Shown here: piece by piece, positions 55,747 to 64,000 of the stretch | Layout: each line of letters opens with the position of its first letter | Numbering within the stretch: the first letter of the stretch is position 1 | NCBI RefSeq assembly: GCF_003953935.1 | Contig: NZ_RXLQ01000005.1 | Coordinates: 346,553-410,552, forward strand | Direction: 5' to 3' | Length of the DNA stretch: 64,000 bases | DNA from: Massilia atriviolacea | GTDB lineage: Bacteria; Pseudomonadota; Gammaproteobacteria; Burkholderiales; Burkholderiaceae_D | Notes under the pieces: model-generated | Seen by the model: only the letters and a program-made list of their open reading frames with translations | Database searches by the model: none | Told to the model about the DNA's origin: nothing | Made by a program: the position numbers and the translations under genes

Positions 55747-58089
55747 TCAGCGCGGCACGATGGCGAACTGCGGCCGCTGGGTGTAGTCCGGCTTGACCGT
55801 GCGCCTGGCGAATGTGTCCCACGCCGCGCGCGCGTTCGGAATCCCGCTGTCGGCGGCCGCCGCCAGCGCCGGCTGCATGTTCGACGGGAAGCCTTCGGCC
55901 GAACTGGCGTAGCCGGTCATTTCACCGGCCAGCCACGGCATGCGTCCGGTCTTCTTGTCGCGTTCGAGCTGGGTGCGCCAGTCGGCCTGCTGCTGGCTGC
56001 CGCACGGCTGGTCCACATAGCGCTGGCCGGTGCTGTTGACCAGGTCGGTATTGTCGGCCGCGCGCATGGTGGCCTGCCACGCTTGCGCAAAGGTGGTGAA
56101 GTAGGGCGATGTCTCGGTGGCGCGCACCGACAGCGCATACACCGCGCCATCGATCCAGCAATAGCCGGGCGCCGTCATGCGCCCGACCGGGAAGCGCGAT
56201 TTCCAGTCCAGCAGCGGCTTGGCGTTGCTGAAGCCCAGCTCGACCGCATGTCCCACGGCCGAGGTGAAGAAGTCGTCCTGCCACGGCGCCATTCCGGTGC
56301 GCAGTCCACCCGGGCCGTTGTAGGCCACCGTCGCAAACCCGCTGTTGTCGAGGAAGCCCAGCTGGTTGCTGTTGCCTGTCACATAGGTGGTGTTGTACCA
56401 GTCCACGTTGTTGTTGACGACCTGCTGGAAGTAGCCCTTGAGCGGGTGATCGTCCGGCGCGATGTAGGCCGCCTGCGTCAGCGAGCGCAGCGCCCATGCC
56501 TGCCCGCGCGCCTGGTGGCTCTTGACCAGGCCGGTGGCGTGCTTGCGGTAGCCCGGATTCTGGTTGAGCAGGTTCCAGTTGGCCCAGAAGTGCAGCTCGT
56601 CCAGGTGATAGGTGTCGCCGGTAACCAGGTAGGGCAGGTAGGAGAACGAGGGGTGATGCGAGGTGTCGGGCGTGTAGGGCGTCACGCACTCGGCGGCCGG
56701 CGCGCACTGCGGCAAGTCTTCCCAGCGCTTGAGCACGCGGTTGTAGCTGTCGCTGCTGATGCGGATGTCGCGCACGTACGGGTAGTCGACGATCGATACC
56801 GGCTGGCCGGTGTTGCGGTCGCGGTAATGCATCGGCCAGCTGCCGCTCAGGTCGCTCAAGCCGACGCTGACTTCCTTGGCGCGCTCGTCCATGCTGAGCA
56901 GGTACATCGCGCCCCAGGTGTGGTGCAGGCCGATGTCCGGACGGCCGCCGGTCGCCGGCATGTAGTTGTTGACCATCGCCATGCCCATCGGGCCGGCCTT
57001 GGCCGTATCCCAGGTCGTTTTCATGGCTGTCAGCGCGGCCGGCGCGATGCTCAGGCCCTGGTCGTAGTTGGGCACCGCTTTCGAGGCGATCAGGTAGCGC
57101 GTGTCGTGCTTGATGTGGATGGCCGGCTCCAGGTCGGGCCAGAACACCTTGCGCCAGCGCGCGTGCTGATGGTGTTTGAGGGCATTGATGTTGTAGACGC
57201 TTTTGCCGTAGATCAGCACTTCCGCATCGTAAGTGAACTGTTTCGGGGCTGGTTCGTAGGCCCAGTTGTTTTCGATGGTGACGTCGACCCGCACCTTGCC
57301 GTTGATGCCGTTGACGCTGTTGTAGGCGCGGATGGCGAAGCGCGCGCTCAGGTGCGGATGCTCGACGCCGGCGGCCGACTTGAGCGGCGCCGACACCTGC
57401 CATTCGTTGACCACCGGGCCCGACAGCCAGGTCTGGTACGCGCTGTGCTGCAGCAGCTGGGCTGCCGATGCCGTGTAGAGCTGCCCGCCCAGGTTCAGCT
57501 TGACCATGGTGTCGAAGCCGGCGGCCAGCAGGGAACCGGGGCCGCGCGGCGCGACCGGCGGCGGCGCCGCTGCGGCGTTCAGCGCCAGGGCGATGGTCTG
57601 GCCGGCGCCGATCTGCGGCAGCGACGCGGAAATGATCGCGTGGCGCACCGAGCCGTCGGGGTGCTTCGCCTTGACGTTGACCTGCAGCGGCACCAGCACG
57701 TCGCCGGCCACGCCCGCCAGGCCGGCATTGGCCGGCAAGGCGCCCGGGGCGAACACCTGGCCGAAGGTGAGCGGCACATTGCTTTGCGCGCTGCTCGCCT
57801 TGTTGATGAGTTGCAAGGTGGTCAGGGTGCTGCCGATCGGCGCCGGCACGGCCAGCGGCGGGGCCGGGGTCAGCGGGTTGGCGGGATTGAGCGAGAGCAG
57901 GGCGCCGCTCCCCGCCTGCGTGCCGCTTCCCTCGGCGACCCCGGCAGGTGGCGCGGCGACGCCCGCCGCCGGGGGCGAGGTGGAAACCCGGCCCGGCGAC
58001 CCGCCACCGCCGCCGCACGCGGCGAGGACGGCGATGGAAAGGGTGCCCAGAGTCCACTGGGCGCCACTGCGAAAATGTGATCGTGACAA
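55747..58089 (-). CDS. Large secreted lipoprotein, possible polysaccharide-active (RIFT-barrel/toroid) protein
   Basis: The 780-residue product has lipobox LAAC (Cys25) followed by a Gly stretch and an 80-residue low-complexity linker. An N-terminal beta domain follows (VPLQVNVKAKHPDGSVRHAI to TYDAEVLIYGKSVYN). A long Trp-, Tyr- and His-rich helical C-terminal part contains TSHHPSFSYLPYLVTGDTYH and ELHFWANWNLLNQNPGYRKH. The combination resembles RIFT-barrel plus alpha/alpha-toroid proteins of the PcRGLX/YetA type, some of which are polysaccharide lyases, but I am not sure. The start is TTG at 58089, supported by AAGGAG 7 bp upstream. It stands alone. Confidence 0.6.
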   Translation of the reverse strand: MSRSHFRSGAQWTLGTLSIAVLAACGGGGGSPGRVSTSPPAAGVAAPPAGVAEGSGTQAGSGALLSLNPANPLTPAPPLAVPAPIGSTLTTLQLINKASSAQSNVPLTFGQVFAPGALPANAGLAGVAGDVLVPLQVNVKAKHPDGSVRHAIISASLPQIGAGQTIALALNAAAAPPPVAPRGPGSLLAAGFDTMVKLNLGGQLYTASAAQLLQHSAYQTWLSGPVVNEWQVSAPLKSAAGVEHPHLSARFAIRAYNSVNGINGKVRVDVTIENNWAYEPAPKQFTYDAEVLIYGKSVYNINALKHHQHARWRKVFWPDLEPAIHIKHDTRYLIASKAVPNYDQGLSIAPAALTAMKTTWDTAKAGPMGMAMVNNYMPATGGRPDIGLHHTWGAMYLLSMDERAKEVSVGLSDLSGSWPMHYRDRNTGQPVSIVDYPYVRDIRISSDSYNRVLKRWEDLPQCAPAAECVTPYTPDTSHHPSFSYLPYLVTGDTYHLDELHFWANWNLLNQNPGYRKHATGLVKSHQARGQAWALRSLTQAAYIAPDDHPLKGYFQQVVNNNVDWYNTTYVTGNSNQLGFLDNSGFATVAYNGPGGLRTGMAPWQDDFFTSAVGHAVELGFSNAKPLLDWKSRFPVGRMTAPGYCWIDGAVYALSVRATETSPYFTTFAQAWQATMRAADNTDLVNSTGQRYVDQPCGSQQQADWRTQLERDKKTGRMPWLAGEMTGYASSAEGFPSNMQPALAAAADSGIPNARAAWDTFARRTVKPDYTQRPQFAIVPR

Positions 58090-58402
58090 GATTAATCTCC
58101 TTAAAGTATATGATTTTTGGCAACACTAGGCTGCTGCGGAGGGATTGTCAATATAGAAAATGCATGCGTTGGCGGGGAAGCGACGTTTGCAAAAATTCCG
58201 TGGAGTGCGGCTCCGCCATGCGCGTGCATGTGGCACACTCGCGGGGCCCATCCTGAACGATGCCATGCGCCAATATCCCCTTGTCGGCGATGGACGGCGC
58301 CTGCATTGCCTCTCCACTGTTTTGTTGCTGTCAGAACACAGGCGGCGTGAGAAAATAGCGGATCTGCGCTGCCGTCCGGTGGCGCTATGGAGCGTCCCGA
58401 TC
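58090..58402. other. Divergent intergenic region
   Basis: About 313 bp separate the large lipoprotein gene from the divergent ClbS/DfsB-like gene. The first 60 bp are AT-rich and hold the AAGGAG site for the lipoprotein gene and probably its promoter. No RNA gene or clear operator is recognised, and the open frames here are not convincing. Confidence 0.5.
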
Positions 58403-58918
58403 ATGGCTGTGCCGCAAACCCGACAGGAATTACTGGACGCCGTCCGCGCCAGCTACGACAAGCTGGTCCTGGACCTGGCCGGCATCCCGTCCGGGCGGGC
58501 CGCCGACGCGACCCTGGAAGGCCACGTGCGAGGAACCCGCATGAGCGTGGCCAATCTGCTCGCTTACCTGATCGGATGGAATCTGCTGGTGCTGAAATGG
58601 TGCGATGCCAGGGCGGCCGGCCTGCCGGTGGATTTCCCCGACACCGGTTTCAAATGGAACGAATTGGGCCGCCTGGCGCAGAAATTCTACGCCGACCATG
58701 CCGGGGTGGACTATCCGACGCTGCTGCGCCGCTTTGCGCAGGTGCACGAGCGCATCGTGGCACTGATCGCCGCCGGAACCGACGCCTCGCTGTACGGCGC
58801 GCCGTGGTACGACAAGTACACCCTGGGCCGGATGATCCAGCTCAATACCGCATCGCCCTACGCGAATGCGCGCTTGCGGGTGCGCAAATGGAAAAAGGCG
58901 GAGGGGCCGGCAGGGTAA
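58403..58918 (+). CDS. ClbS/DfsB-family four-helix-bundle protein
   Basis: The 171-residue product begins AVPQTRQELLDAVRASYDKL and continues with TRMSVANLLAYLIGWNLLVL, KWNELGRLAQKFYADHAGVD and APWYDKYTLGRMIQLNTASP. This is the pattern of ClbS/DfsB-like DinB-superfamily proteins. ClbS confers self-protection against colibactin, but most members have no known role, and no toxin cluster is nearby. Open frame extends upstream, but the ATG at 58403 fits the family and has GGAG upstream. Confidence 0.85.
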   Translation: MAVPQTRQELLDAVRASYDKLVLDLAGIPSGRAADATLEGHVRGTRMSVANLLAYLIGWNLLVLKWCDARAAGLPVDFPDTGFKWNELGRLAQKFYADHAGVDYPTLLRRFAQVHERIVALIAAGTDASLYGAPWYDKYTLGRMIQLNTASPYANARLRVRKWKKAEGPAG

Positions 58919-59035
58919 AGGTGCTTTTTTCCTGTATGCACGTTATGATCCCCGCATGATCCGAATTGCTTGCATCGATACGCGTCGTGCCCGCGCGTAC
59001 GGGCACACCATCACCTCTTTAACCGGCACCACCGT

Positions 59036-59635
59036 ATGACCCAGACCTTCATCCAAACCTTCATCCTGCTGTTCCTGGTCACCGACCCGTTCGGCAACGT
59101 TCCGCTGTTCGTCAGCGCCATGGCCCAGGTGCCGAAACAGCGGCGCTGGAAGATCGTGGTGCGCGAATGCGCGATCGCCTTCTTCGTGCTGCTGCTGTTC
59201 ATGTTCTTCGGCCGCCACCTGCTGGCCGCCATGCAGCTGTCGCAGATTTCGCTGCGCATCGGCGGCAGCGTCATTTTGTTCCTGATCGCCATGCGCATGG
59301 TCTTCCCCCAGCCCGGCGGCATGTTCGGCGACAACGGCAAGGGCGGCGAGCCGTTCATCGTGCCGCTCGCCATTCCGGCCATTGCCGGGCCGTCGGCGCT
59401 GGCGACCGTGCTGCTGTTTTCCTCGAACACCACGACCGAAATCGTGATCCACGTCGGCGCGCTGGTGGCGGTGGCGCTGGTCTGGCTGGCGGTGTTCCTG
59501 CCCGCCGAGCGCCTGCAGGAAAAACTCGGCCCGCAAGTGATGGCCGCCTTCGAACGCCTGATGGGCCTGATCCTGAGCGCGATGGCGGTCGAGATGTTCC
59601 TGGCCGGGATACGCGAGTTCATCAAGTCGCTGTGA
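59036..59635 (+). CDS. MarC-family inner-membrane protein
   Basis: The 199-residue protein has six hydrophobic segments: TQTFIQTFILLFLVTDPFGN, IAFFVLLLFMFFGRHLL, SVILFLIAMRMVF, VPLAIPAIAGPSALATVLLF, IHVGALVAVALVWLAVFLPA and LMGLILSAMAVEMFLAGIRE. This matches the MarC (UPF0056) family in length and in the DPFGN and PAIAGPSA motifs. Its function is not established; early links to antibiotic resistance were not upheld. The ATG at 59036 gives the family start. Confidence 0.9.
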   Translation: MTQTFIQTFILLFLVTDPFGNVPLFVSAMAQVPKQRRWKIVVRECAIAFFVLLLFMFFGRHLLAAMQLSQISLRIGGSVILFLIAMRMVFPQPGGMFGDNGKGGEPFIVPLAIPAIAGPSALATVLLFSSNTTTEIVIHVGALVAVALVWLAVFLPAERLQEKLGPQVMAAFERLMGLILSAMAVEMFLAGIREFIKSL

Positions 59636-59697
59636 GCGCCGCGCCGGCCACGCTGGAACGGGCCGGCGTTCCCCTGCAAATCATCTGAATGGACACC

Positions 59698-60372
59698 ATG
59701 AGCCAAGACGACCTGCTTCCTCTGTTCGCGCCGCCGCTGAGCCTCCTGCTCGAGAGCGCGGAAGATGCAAAAAACAGTCCCTTGAACGAAGTCGACGTAC
59801 TCGAGATCAGGGATGCGGCCGCCGTCATCATGATGAGCCGCGACGACTTCAACGCGATGGCGCAGACGCGCGGCGACGACATCGATCCCGAGAACTGCTG
59901 GTACGACTGGCAGATGCTCCGGCGCCGGCTGGGACGCAAGCCCGACCTCGATCCCGGTGCGAAGGTGGTCTTCATCGGCAATGACGATGAAGCGTTCCGC
60001 AAGACCATCACGCTCGCGCGGGAGAGCCTGAGCGTGTTCCGTGCCATGCTGGCCGACGCCTCGGCGCCGCAGCGCTACCCGCTGGTGAAGGTGCGCCTGG
60101 AGGAACCTGGCTACCATGCCAATATCTGGCTGCTGGTGGTGGCGCACGACGGGCACGGTTTTGTCGGGCGCATCTTCGAACTGCCCGGCGACTTCACGCA
60201 GTACGCCGTCGGGATGGAATTGACGGTGCCCGACAGCGATGTCCAGGACTGGATGATCAACGACGACGGCACCCTGTACGGCGGCTATTCGCTGCGCTAC
60301 AGCCGCGCCGCCATGGGTGAAGCGGAGCAAATCGCCTTCGACCGGCATCTCGGGGTGAGCGCTTACGCGTGA
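59698..60372 (+). CDS. DUF2314-domain protein
   Basis: The 224-residue soluble protein has an N-terminal part of unknown type, with SPLNEVDVLEIRDAAAVIMM and CWYDWQMLRRRLG. A C-terminal DUF2314-like domain follows (YHANIWLLVVAHDGHGFVGR to VQDWMINDDGTLYGGYSLRY). DUF2314 is a small domain with no known activity. GGA lies 5 bp before the ATG at 59698; an ATG at 59689 is also in frame. It is transcribed in the same direction as marC, 62 bp after it, and is convergent with uvrB. Confidence 0.72.
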   Translation: MSQDDLLPLFAPPLSLLLESAEDAKNSPLNEVDVLEIRDAAAVIMMSRDDFNAMAQTRGDDIDPENCWYDWQMLRRRLGRKPDLDPGAKVVFIGNDDEAFRKTITLARESLSVFRAMLADASAPQRYPLVKVRLEEPGYHANIWLLVVAHDGHGFVGRIFELPGDFTQYAVGMELTVPDSDVQDWMINDDGTLYGGYSLRYSRAAMGEAEQIAFDRHLGVSAYA

Positions 60373-60443
60373 GGCGGATGCGCGCCCCGGCACGGGGCGG
60401 CAGGAGAGGGTGAGGGCAGCGCCGCGCGCCGCCCGCCGGCGTG

Positions 60444-62531
60444 CTACTTGCCCAGGATGGACACCACGTTGTCCGTCCCCGGCGCCCCGAAGGCCTGCTG
60501 CTTGAGGATGTGCAGCTGGTCGCGCACCTGCGCCGCCTTCTCGAATTCGAGATTCTTCGCGTGGTCGACCATCAGTTTTTCCAGGCGCTTGATCTCCTTG
60601 CCGATCTGCTTCTCGCTCATCGACTCGACCTTGGCGGTTTCCTTGGCGGTATCGAGCTGCTCGCGCGCCTGCTGCGGGCTGTAGACGCCGTCGATCAGTT
60701 CCTTGATCTGCTTCTTGATCCCGACCGCCGTGATGCCATGCTCGATGTTGTAGGCGATCTGCTTGGCGCGCCGGCGTTCGGTCTCGCCGATCGCCTTTTC
60801 CATCGACTCGGTGATCCGGTCCGCGTACAGGATCGCCACCCCGTTCAGGTTACGCGCGGCGCGCCCGATGGTTTGAATCAGGCTGCGCTCGGAACGCAGG
60901 AAGCCTTCCTTGTCGGCGTCCAGGATCGCCACCAGCGACACCTCGGGCAGGTCGAGGCCCTCGCGCAGCAGGTTGATCCCGACCAGCACATCGAAAGTCC
61001 CCAGGCGCAGGTCGCGCAGGATCTCGACCCGTTCCACCGTCTCGATGTCGCTGTGCAGGTAGCGCACCTTGACGCCATGGTCGCTCAGGTACTCGGTCAG
61101 CTGCTCCGACATGCGCTTGGTCAGCGTGGTCACCAGCACCCGTTCGTCCTTCTTGACGCGGTCGACGATTTCGGACATCAGGTCGTCGACCTGCGACAGC
61201 GCCGGCTTCACGATCACCAGCGGGTCGACCAGGCCGGTCGGGCGCACCACCTGTTCGACCACGTTGTCGGCATGCGCCTTCTCGTATTCGGCCGGGGTGG
61301 CCGAGACGAAGATCGTCTGGCGCAGCTTGCCCTCGAATTCCTCGAACTTGAGCGGGCGGTTGTCCAGCGCCGACGGCAGGCGGAAACCATAGTCGACCAG
61401 GTTGGTCTTGCGCGAACGGTCGCCGTTGTACATGGCGTTGAGCTGCCCGACCAGCACGTGCGACTCGTCGAGGAACATCAGCGCGTCTTTCGGCAGGTAG
61501 TCGACCAGCGTCGGCGGCGGGTCGCCCGGCATCGCGCCCGACAGGTGGCGCGAGTAGTTCTCGATGCCCTTGGTGAAGCCGATTTCGGCCATCATCTCCA
61601 GGTCGAAACGGGTGCGCTGCTCGAGGCGCTGTTCTTCGATCAGCTTGTTCTCCTTGCGGAAGTACTCCAGCCGGTCGCGCAGTTCGAGCTTGATGGTTTC
61701 GATCGCGCGCAGCACGGTGGAGCGCGGCGTGACGTAGTGCGAACCCGGATACACCGTAAAGCGCGGGATCTTCTGGCGAATGCGCCCGGTGAGCGGATCG
61801 AACAGCTGCAGGGATTCGATTTCGTCGTCGAACATCTCGACCCGGATCGCCAGTTCGGCATGCTCGGCGGGGAAGATGTCGATGCTGTCGCCGCGCACGC
61901 GGAAGGTGCCGCGCCCGAAGTCGATCTCGTTGCGCGTGTACTGCATCTGGATCAGGCGCGCGATCACGTCGCGCTGCGCGACCTTGTCCTTGGCGCGCAG
62001 GGTCAGGATCATCTGGTGGTACTCGTTCGGATTACCGATACCGTAGATGGCCGACACGGTGGCCACGATGACCACGTCGCGCCGCTCCATCAGCGACTTG
62101 GTGCACGACAGGCGCATCTGCTCGATATGCTCGTTGATCGACGAGTCCTTTTCGATGAACAGGTCGCGCTGCGGCACATAGGCTTCCGGCTGGTAGTAAT
62201 CGTAGTAGCTGACAAAATACTCGACCGCGTTCTGCGGGAAGAATTCGCGGAACTCGGCGTACAGCTGCGCGGCCAGCGTCTTGTTCGGCGCGAACACGAT
62301 GGCCGGGCGGCCGGCGCGCGCGATCACGTTGGCCATGGTGTAGGTCTTGCCGGAGCCGGTCACGCCGAGCAGGGTCTGGAAAGAGAGCCCGTCGTTGATG
62401 CCTTCCACCAGTCCGTCAATGGCGGTCGGCTGGTCGCCGGCCGGGGGGAAAGGCTGGTGCAGCTTGAACGGGGAATCGGGGAACGTGACGACCGTCGGCG
62501 ACGGGTCTTGGGCAACGGATAATTCAGCCAT
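60444..62531 (-). CDS. uvrB: Excinuclease ABC subunit UvrB
   Basis: UvrB is the damage-verifying helicase-like subunit of nucleotide excision repair. The 695-residue product has Walker [20 protein letters not shown], the beta-hairpin region [20 protein letters not shown] and helicase motif [14 protein letters not shown]. It also has [32 protein letters not shown] and a C-terminal UVR motif ([20 protein letters not shown]) that contacts UvrA and UvrC. It is divergent from the aminotransferase gene by 114 bp. Length and motifs are standard. Confidence 0.97.
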   Translation of the reverse strand: MAELSVAQDPSPTVVTFPDSPFKLHQPFPPAGDQPTAIDGLVEGINDGLSFQTLLGVTGSGKTYTMANVIARAGRPAIVFAPNKTLAAQLYAEFREFFPQNAVEYFVSYYDYYQPEAYVPQRDLFIEKDSSINEHIEQMRLSCTKSLMERRDVVIVATVSAIYGIGNPNEYHQMILTLRAKDKVAQRDVIARLIQMQYTRNEIDFGRGTFRVRGDSIDIFPAEHAELAIRVEMFDDEIESLQLFDPLTGRIRQKIPRFTVYPGSHYVTPRSTVLRAIETIKLELRDRLEYFRKENKLIEEQRLEQRTRFDLEMMAEIGFTKGIENYSRHLSGAMPGDPPPTLVDYLPKDALMFLDESHVLVGQLNAMYNGDRSRKTNLVDYGFRLPSALDNRPLKFEEFEGKLRQTIFVSATPAEYEKAHADNVVEQVVRPTGLVDPLVIVKPALSQVDDLMSEIVDRVKKDERVLVTTLTKRMSEQLTEYLSDHGVKVRYLHSDIETVERVEILRDLRLGTFDVLVGINLLREGLDLPEVSLVAILDADKEGFLRSERSLIQTIGRAARNLNGVAILYADRITESMEKAIGETERRRAKQIAYNIEHGITAVGIKKQIKELIDGVYSPQQAREQLDTAKETAKVESMSEKQIGKEIKRLEKLMVDHAKNLEFEKAAQVRDQLHILKQQAFGAPGTDNVVSILGK

Positions 62532-62645
62532 ACGATCAGACCTTTGTTAGAATGGTGTCCCGCTCGCGGCCCAGGAAACACCCAATCAGTAATCAGAATA
62601 TGGGTCGCTGTCTATACAACCCAGCCGACACTCAATCTTACCACG

Positions 62646-63860
62646 ATGACTTCAACAGCTTCCGCCACCATCTTCAGCGCCATCGACATGGCCCCGCGCG
62701 ACCCGATCCTGGGCATCACCGAGGCCTTCAATGCAGACACCAATCCCGCCAAGATCAACCTCGGCGTGGGTGTCTATTATGACGACAATGGCAAAGTGCC
62801 GCTGCTCGCTTGCGTACGCAAAGCCGAGGAGCTGCTGATGGAGCAGCTGGCGCCGCGCACCTACCTGCCGATCGAAGGCCTGGCCGCGTACGACGCCGCC
62901 GTGCAAGAGCTGGTATTTGGTGCCGGCAGCGCGATTATTCAAGACAAGCGCGCAGTCACCGTGCAAGCCATCGGCGGCACCGGCGCACTGAAAATCGGCG
63001 CCGACTTCCTGCAGCGCTTCGCGCCGGGATCAAGCGTCTACATCAGCGATCCGAGCTGGGAAAACCACCGCGCCCTGTTCGAAAGCGCCGGCTTCACCGT
63101 CAACACCTACCGCTACTACGACGCGGCCACGCGCGGCGTCGATTTCGCCGGCATGCTGGCCGACCTGAAAGCCATGCCGAAGGGCGCCATCGTCCTGCTG
63201 CACGCCTGCTGCCACAACCCGACCGGCGCCGACATCAGCCCGGCCCAGTGGGATGAGGTGATCGCCGCCATCGGCGCCGGCGGCCTGATTCCCTTCCTCG
63301 ACATGGCCTACCAGGGCTTCGGTTCGGGCATCGCCGAAGACGGCGCGGTGGTCGCCAAGTTCGCCGCCGCCGGCGGTCCGCTGCTGATCTCCAATTCCTT
63401 CTCCAAATCGTTCTCGCTGTACGGCGAGCGCGTGGGGGCGCTGTCCGTGGTCGGCGCCAGCGCCGAGGAAGCGGCGCGCCTGCTGTCGCAGCTCAAGCGG
63501 GTGGTGCGCACCAATTATTCGAACCCGCCGGTCCATGGCGGCAAGGTGGTGGCGACCGCGCTGACCACGCCGGAACTGCGCCAGCTGTGGGAAGACGAAC
63601 TGGCCGCCATGCGCGTGCGCATCAAGGAGATGCGCAATACCTTCGTGGAAAAGCTCAAGGAAAAAGCGCCGGGCCACGACTTCGAATTCGTGCGCGAGCA
63701 GGTCGGCATGTTCTCGTACTCGGGCCTGAGCAAGCAGCAGGTCGAGCGCCTGCGCCTCGAGCACTCGATCTACGCGGTCGACACGGGCCGCATCTGCGTG
63801 GCGGCCCTGAACTCGAAAAATATCGACAAGGTCATTGACGCGATCGCCAAAGTCCTTTAA
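62646..63860 (+). CDS. Aromatic amino acid/aspartate aminotransferase
   Basis: The 404-residue PLP enzyme belongs to the class I aspartate/aromatic aminotransferase group. It has LGVGVYYDDNGKVPLLACVR, CCHNPTGADISPAQWDEVIA and the Schiff-base lysine in SNSFSKSFSLYGERVG. The C-terminus has MFSYSGLSKQQVERLRLEHS. It interconverts aspartate, tyrosine or phenylalanine with 2-oxoacids, with 2-oxoglutarate as acceptor; tyrB is the closest name, but substrate choice is not decided by sequence. Open frame upstream to 62544 lacks family resemblance. Confidence 0.93.
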   Translation: MTSTASATIFSAIDMAPRDPILGITEAFNADTNPAKINLGVGVYYDDNGKVPLLACVRKAEELLMEQLAPRTYLPIEGLAAYDAAVQELVFGAGSAIIQDKRAVTVQAIGGTGALKIGADFLQRFAPGSSVYISDPSWENHRALFESAGFTVNTYRYYDAATRGVDFAGMLADLKAMPKGAIVLLHACCHNPTGADISPAQWDEVIAAIGAGGLIPFLDMAYQGFGSGIAEDGAVVAKFAAAGGPLLISNSFSKSFSLYGERVGALSVVGASAEEAARLLSQLKRVVRTNYSNPPVHGGKVVATALTTPELRQLWEDELAAMRVRIKEMRNTFVEKLKEKAPGHDFEFVREQVGMFSYSGLSKQQVERLRLEHSIYAVDTGRICVAALNSKNIDKVIDAIAKVL

Positions 63861-63870
63861 GATCTTGCTT

Positions 63871-63900
63871 CTTCGAATTGAACGAAAGATTGATTCGAAG
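63871..63900. repeat. Inverted repeat after the aminotransferase gene
   Basis: CTTCGAAT (63871-63878) and ATTCGAAG (63893-63900) form perfect 8-bp arms around a 14-nt loop. No T-run follows, so it is either a weak terminator or a protein site before the tRNA promoter. Confidence 0.5.
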
Positions 63901-63927
63901 GGTGCTGAAGCGATTACTGCCAACAAC

Positions 63928-63956
63928 TTGATGGTCTGATCATTCCAGCATATAAT
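63928..63956 (+). promoter_or_regulatory. Sigma-70 promoter of the tRNA gene
   Basis: TTGATG (63928-63933), a 17-bp spacer and a perfect TATAAT (63951-63956) lie just before the tRNA. The expected start is near 63963, only a few bases before the mature 5' end at 63967. Confidence 0.85.
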
Positions 63957-63966
63957 GTTTGTCTAT

Positions 63967-64000
63967 TCCCTGATAGCTCAGTTGGTAGAGCGACGGACTG
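63967..64000 (+). tRNA. tRNA gene, 3'-truncated by the window (probably tRNA-Asn)
   Basis: The first 34 bases fit a tRNA: acceptor strand TCCCTGA, TA at positions 8-9, D-arm GCTCAGTTGGTAGAGC and the start of the anticodon stem CGGACTG. The anticodon lies beyond the window. The 5' T with TCCCTGA and the CGGACTG stem are typical of betaproteobacterial tRNA-Asn, whose anticodon is GTT. Phe would usually start with G. The identity is therefore probable, not certain. Confidence 0.75.

Noticed and set aside
55190..55822. Minus-strand open frame of 210 codons between the two lipoprotein genes
   Set aside because: It overlaps both genes and its translation is Arg/Ser/Pro-rich without motif.
60441..62522. 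A 693-codon plus-strand open frame opposite uvrB
   Set aside because: UvrB motifs are complete on the minus strand; the opposite frame has no family resemblance.
63967..64000. tRNA-Phe
   Set aside because: The D-arm and CGGACTG stem would fit, but the acceptor strand TCCCTGA begins with T, which fits tRNA-Asn better; the anticodon is outside the window.

Overview
This window is GC-rich DNA from a betaproteobacterial chromosome, most probably from the Oxalobacteraceae (the Massilia, Duganella and Janthinobacterium group). That placement is inferred from conserved gene orders: sucA-sucB-lpdA, surE-pcm-nlpD-rpoS, rlmN-pilW-rodZ-ispG-hisS-yfgM-bamB-der-hfq-hflX-hflK-hflC-hisZ-purA, and uvrB divergent from an aromatic aminotransferase followed by a tRNA gene. 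I saw no insertion sequence, prophage, CRISPR array or plasmid gene, so the window is mainly core chromosome with short accessory insertions.

Positions 1-9.7 kb are accessory and centred on iron. They hold a RusA-like fragment, a small conserved hypothetical protein, two different 2-oxoglutarate/Fe(II) oxygenases on either side of an orphan BlaI-type repressor, and a catecholate-type TonB receptor followed by piuC. Upstream lies a five-gene operon: a PepSY membrane protein, a DUF2271 protein, a DUF4198 protein, ApbE and a membrane-anchored diflavin reductase. The DUF2271 protein carries the NqrC/RnfG-like DGVSGAT flavinylation motif. I read the operon as an electron path from NADPH to a covalently flavinylated periplasmic protein, probably for ferric iron reduction. 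Strong Fur-box candidates precede this operon and the receptor.

Positions 10-24 kb hold the 2-oxoglutarate dehydrogenase operon (sucA, sucB, a PspC-type gene and lpdA), zapE, a coiled-coil lipoprotein, a PP2C-like phosphatase with altered metal-site motifs, a YdcH-type small protein, a DinG/YoaA helicase, a DUF885 metallopeptidase-like protein and a quinone oxidoreductase.

Positions 24.3-27.4 kb contain the best candidate for an undescribed system. A TIR-domain protein is followed after 10 bp by an 804-residue protein with a MinD/ParA-like (KGGVGR-type) domain, about seven 42-residue TPRs and an unassigned helical tail. The KGGVGR P-loop has been replaced by ESASAR. The pair looks like a sensor/effector conflict module inserted next to surE.

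Positions 27.4-36.8 kb hold surE, pcm, nlpD, rpoS and rlmD, then a complete FecI-type sigma factor, FecR anti-sigma and STN-containing TonB receptor with two Fur boxes. Positions 36.8-54.5 kb are the conserved housekeeping cluster for nucleotide metabolism, tRNA and rRNA modification, isoprenoid and histidine synthesis, outer-membrane assembly, Hfq and FtsH modulation. Positions 54.5-60.4 kb are accessory: a 13-bp tandem repeat, a small lipoprotein, a large secreted lipoprotein of uncertain enzymatic class, a ClbS/DfsB-like protein, MarC and a DUF2314 protein. The window ends with uvrB, the aminotransferase and a truncated tRNA gene, probably tRNA-Asn.
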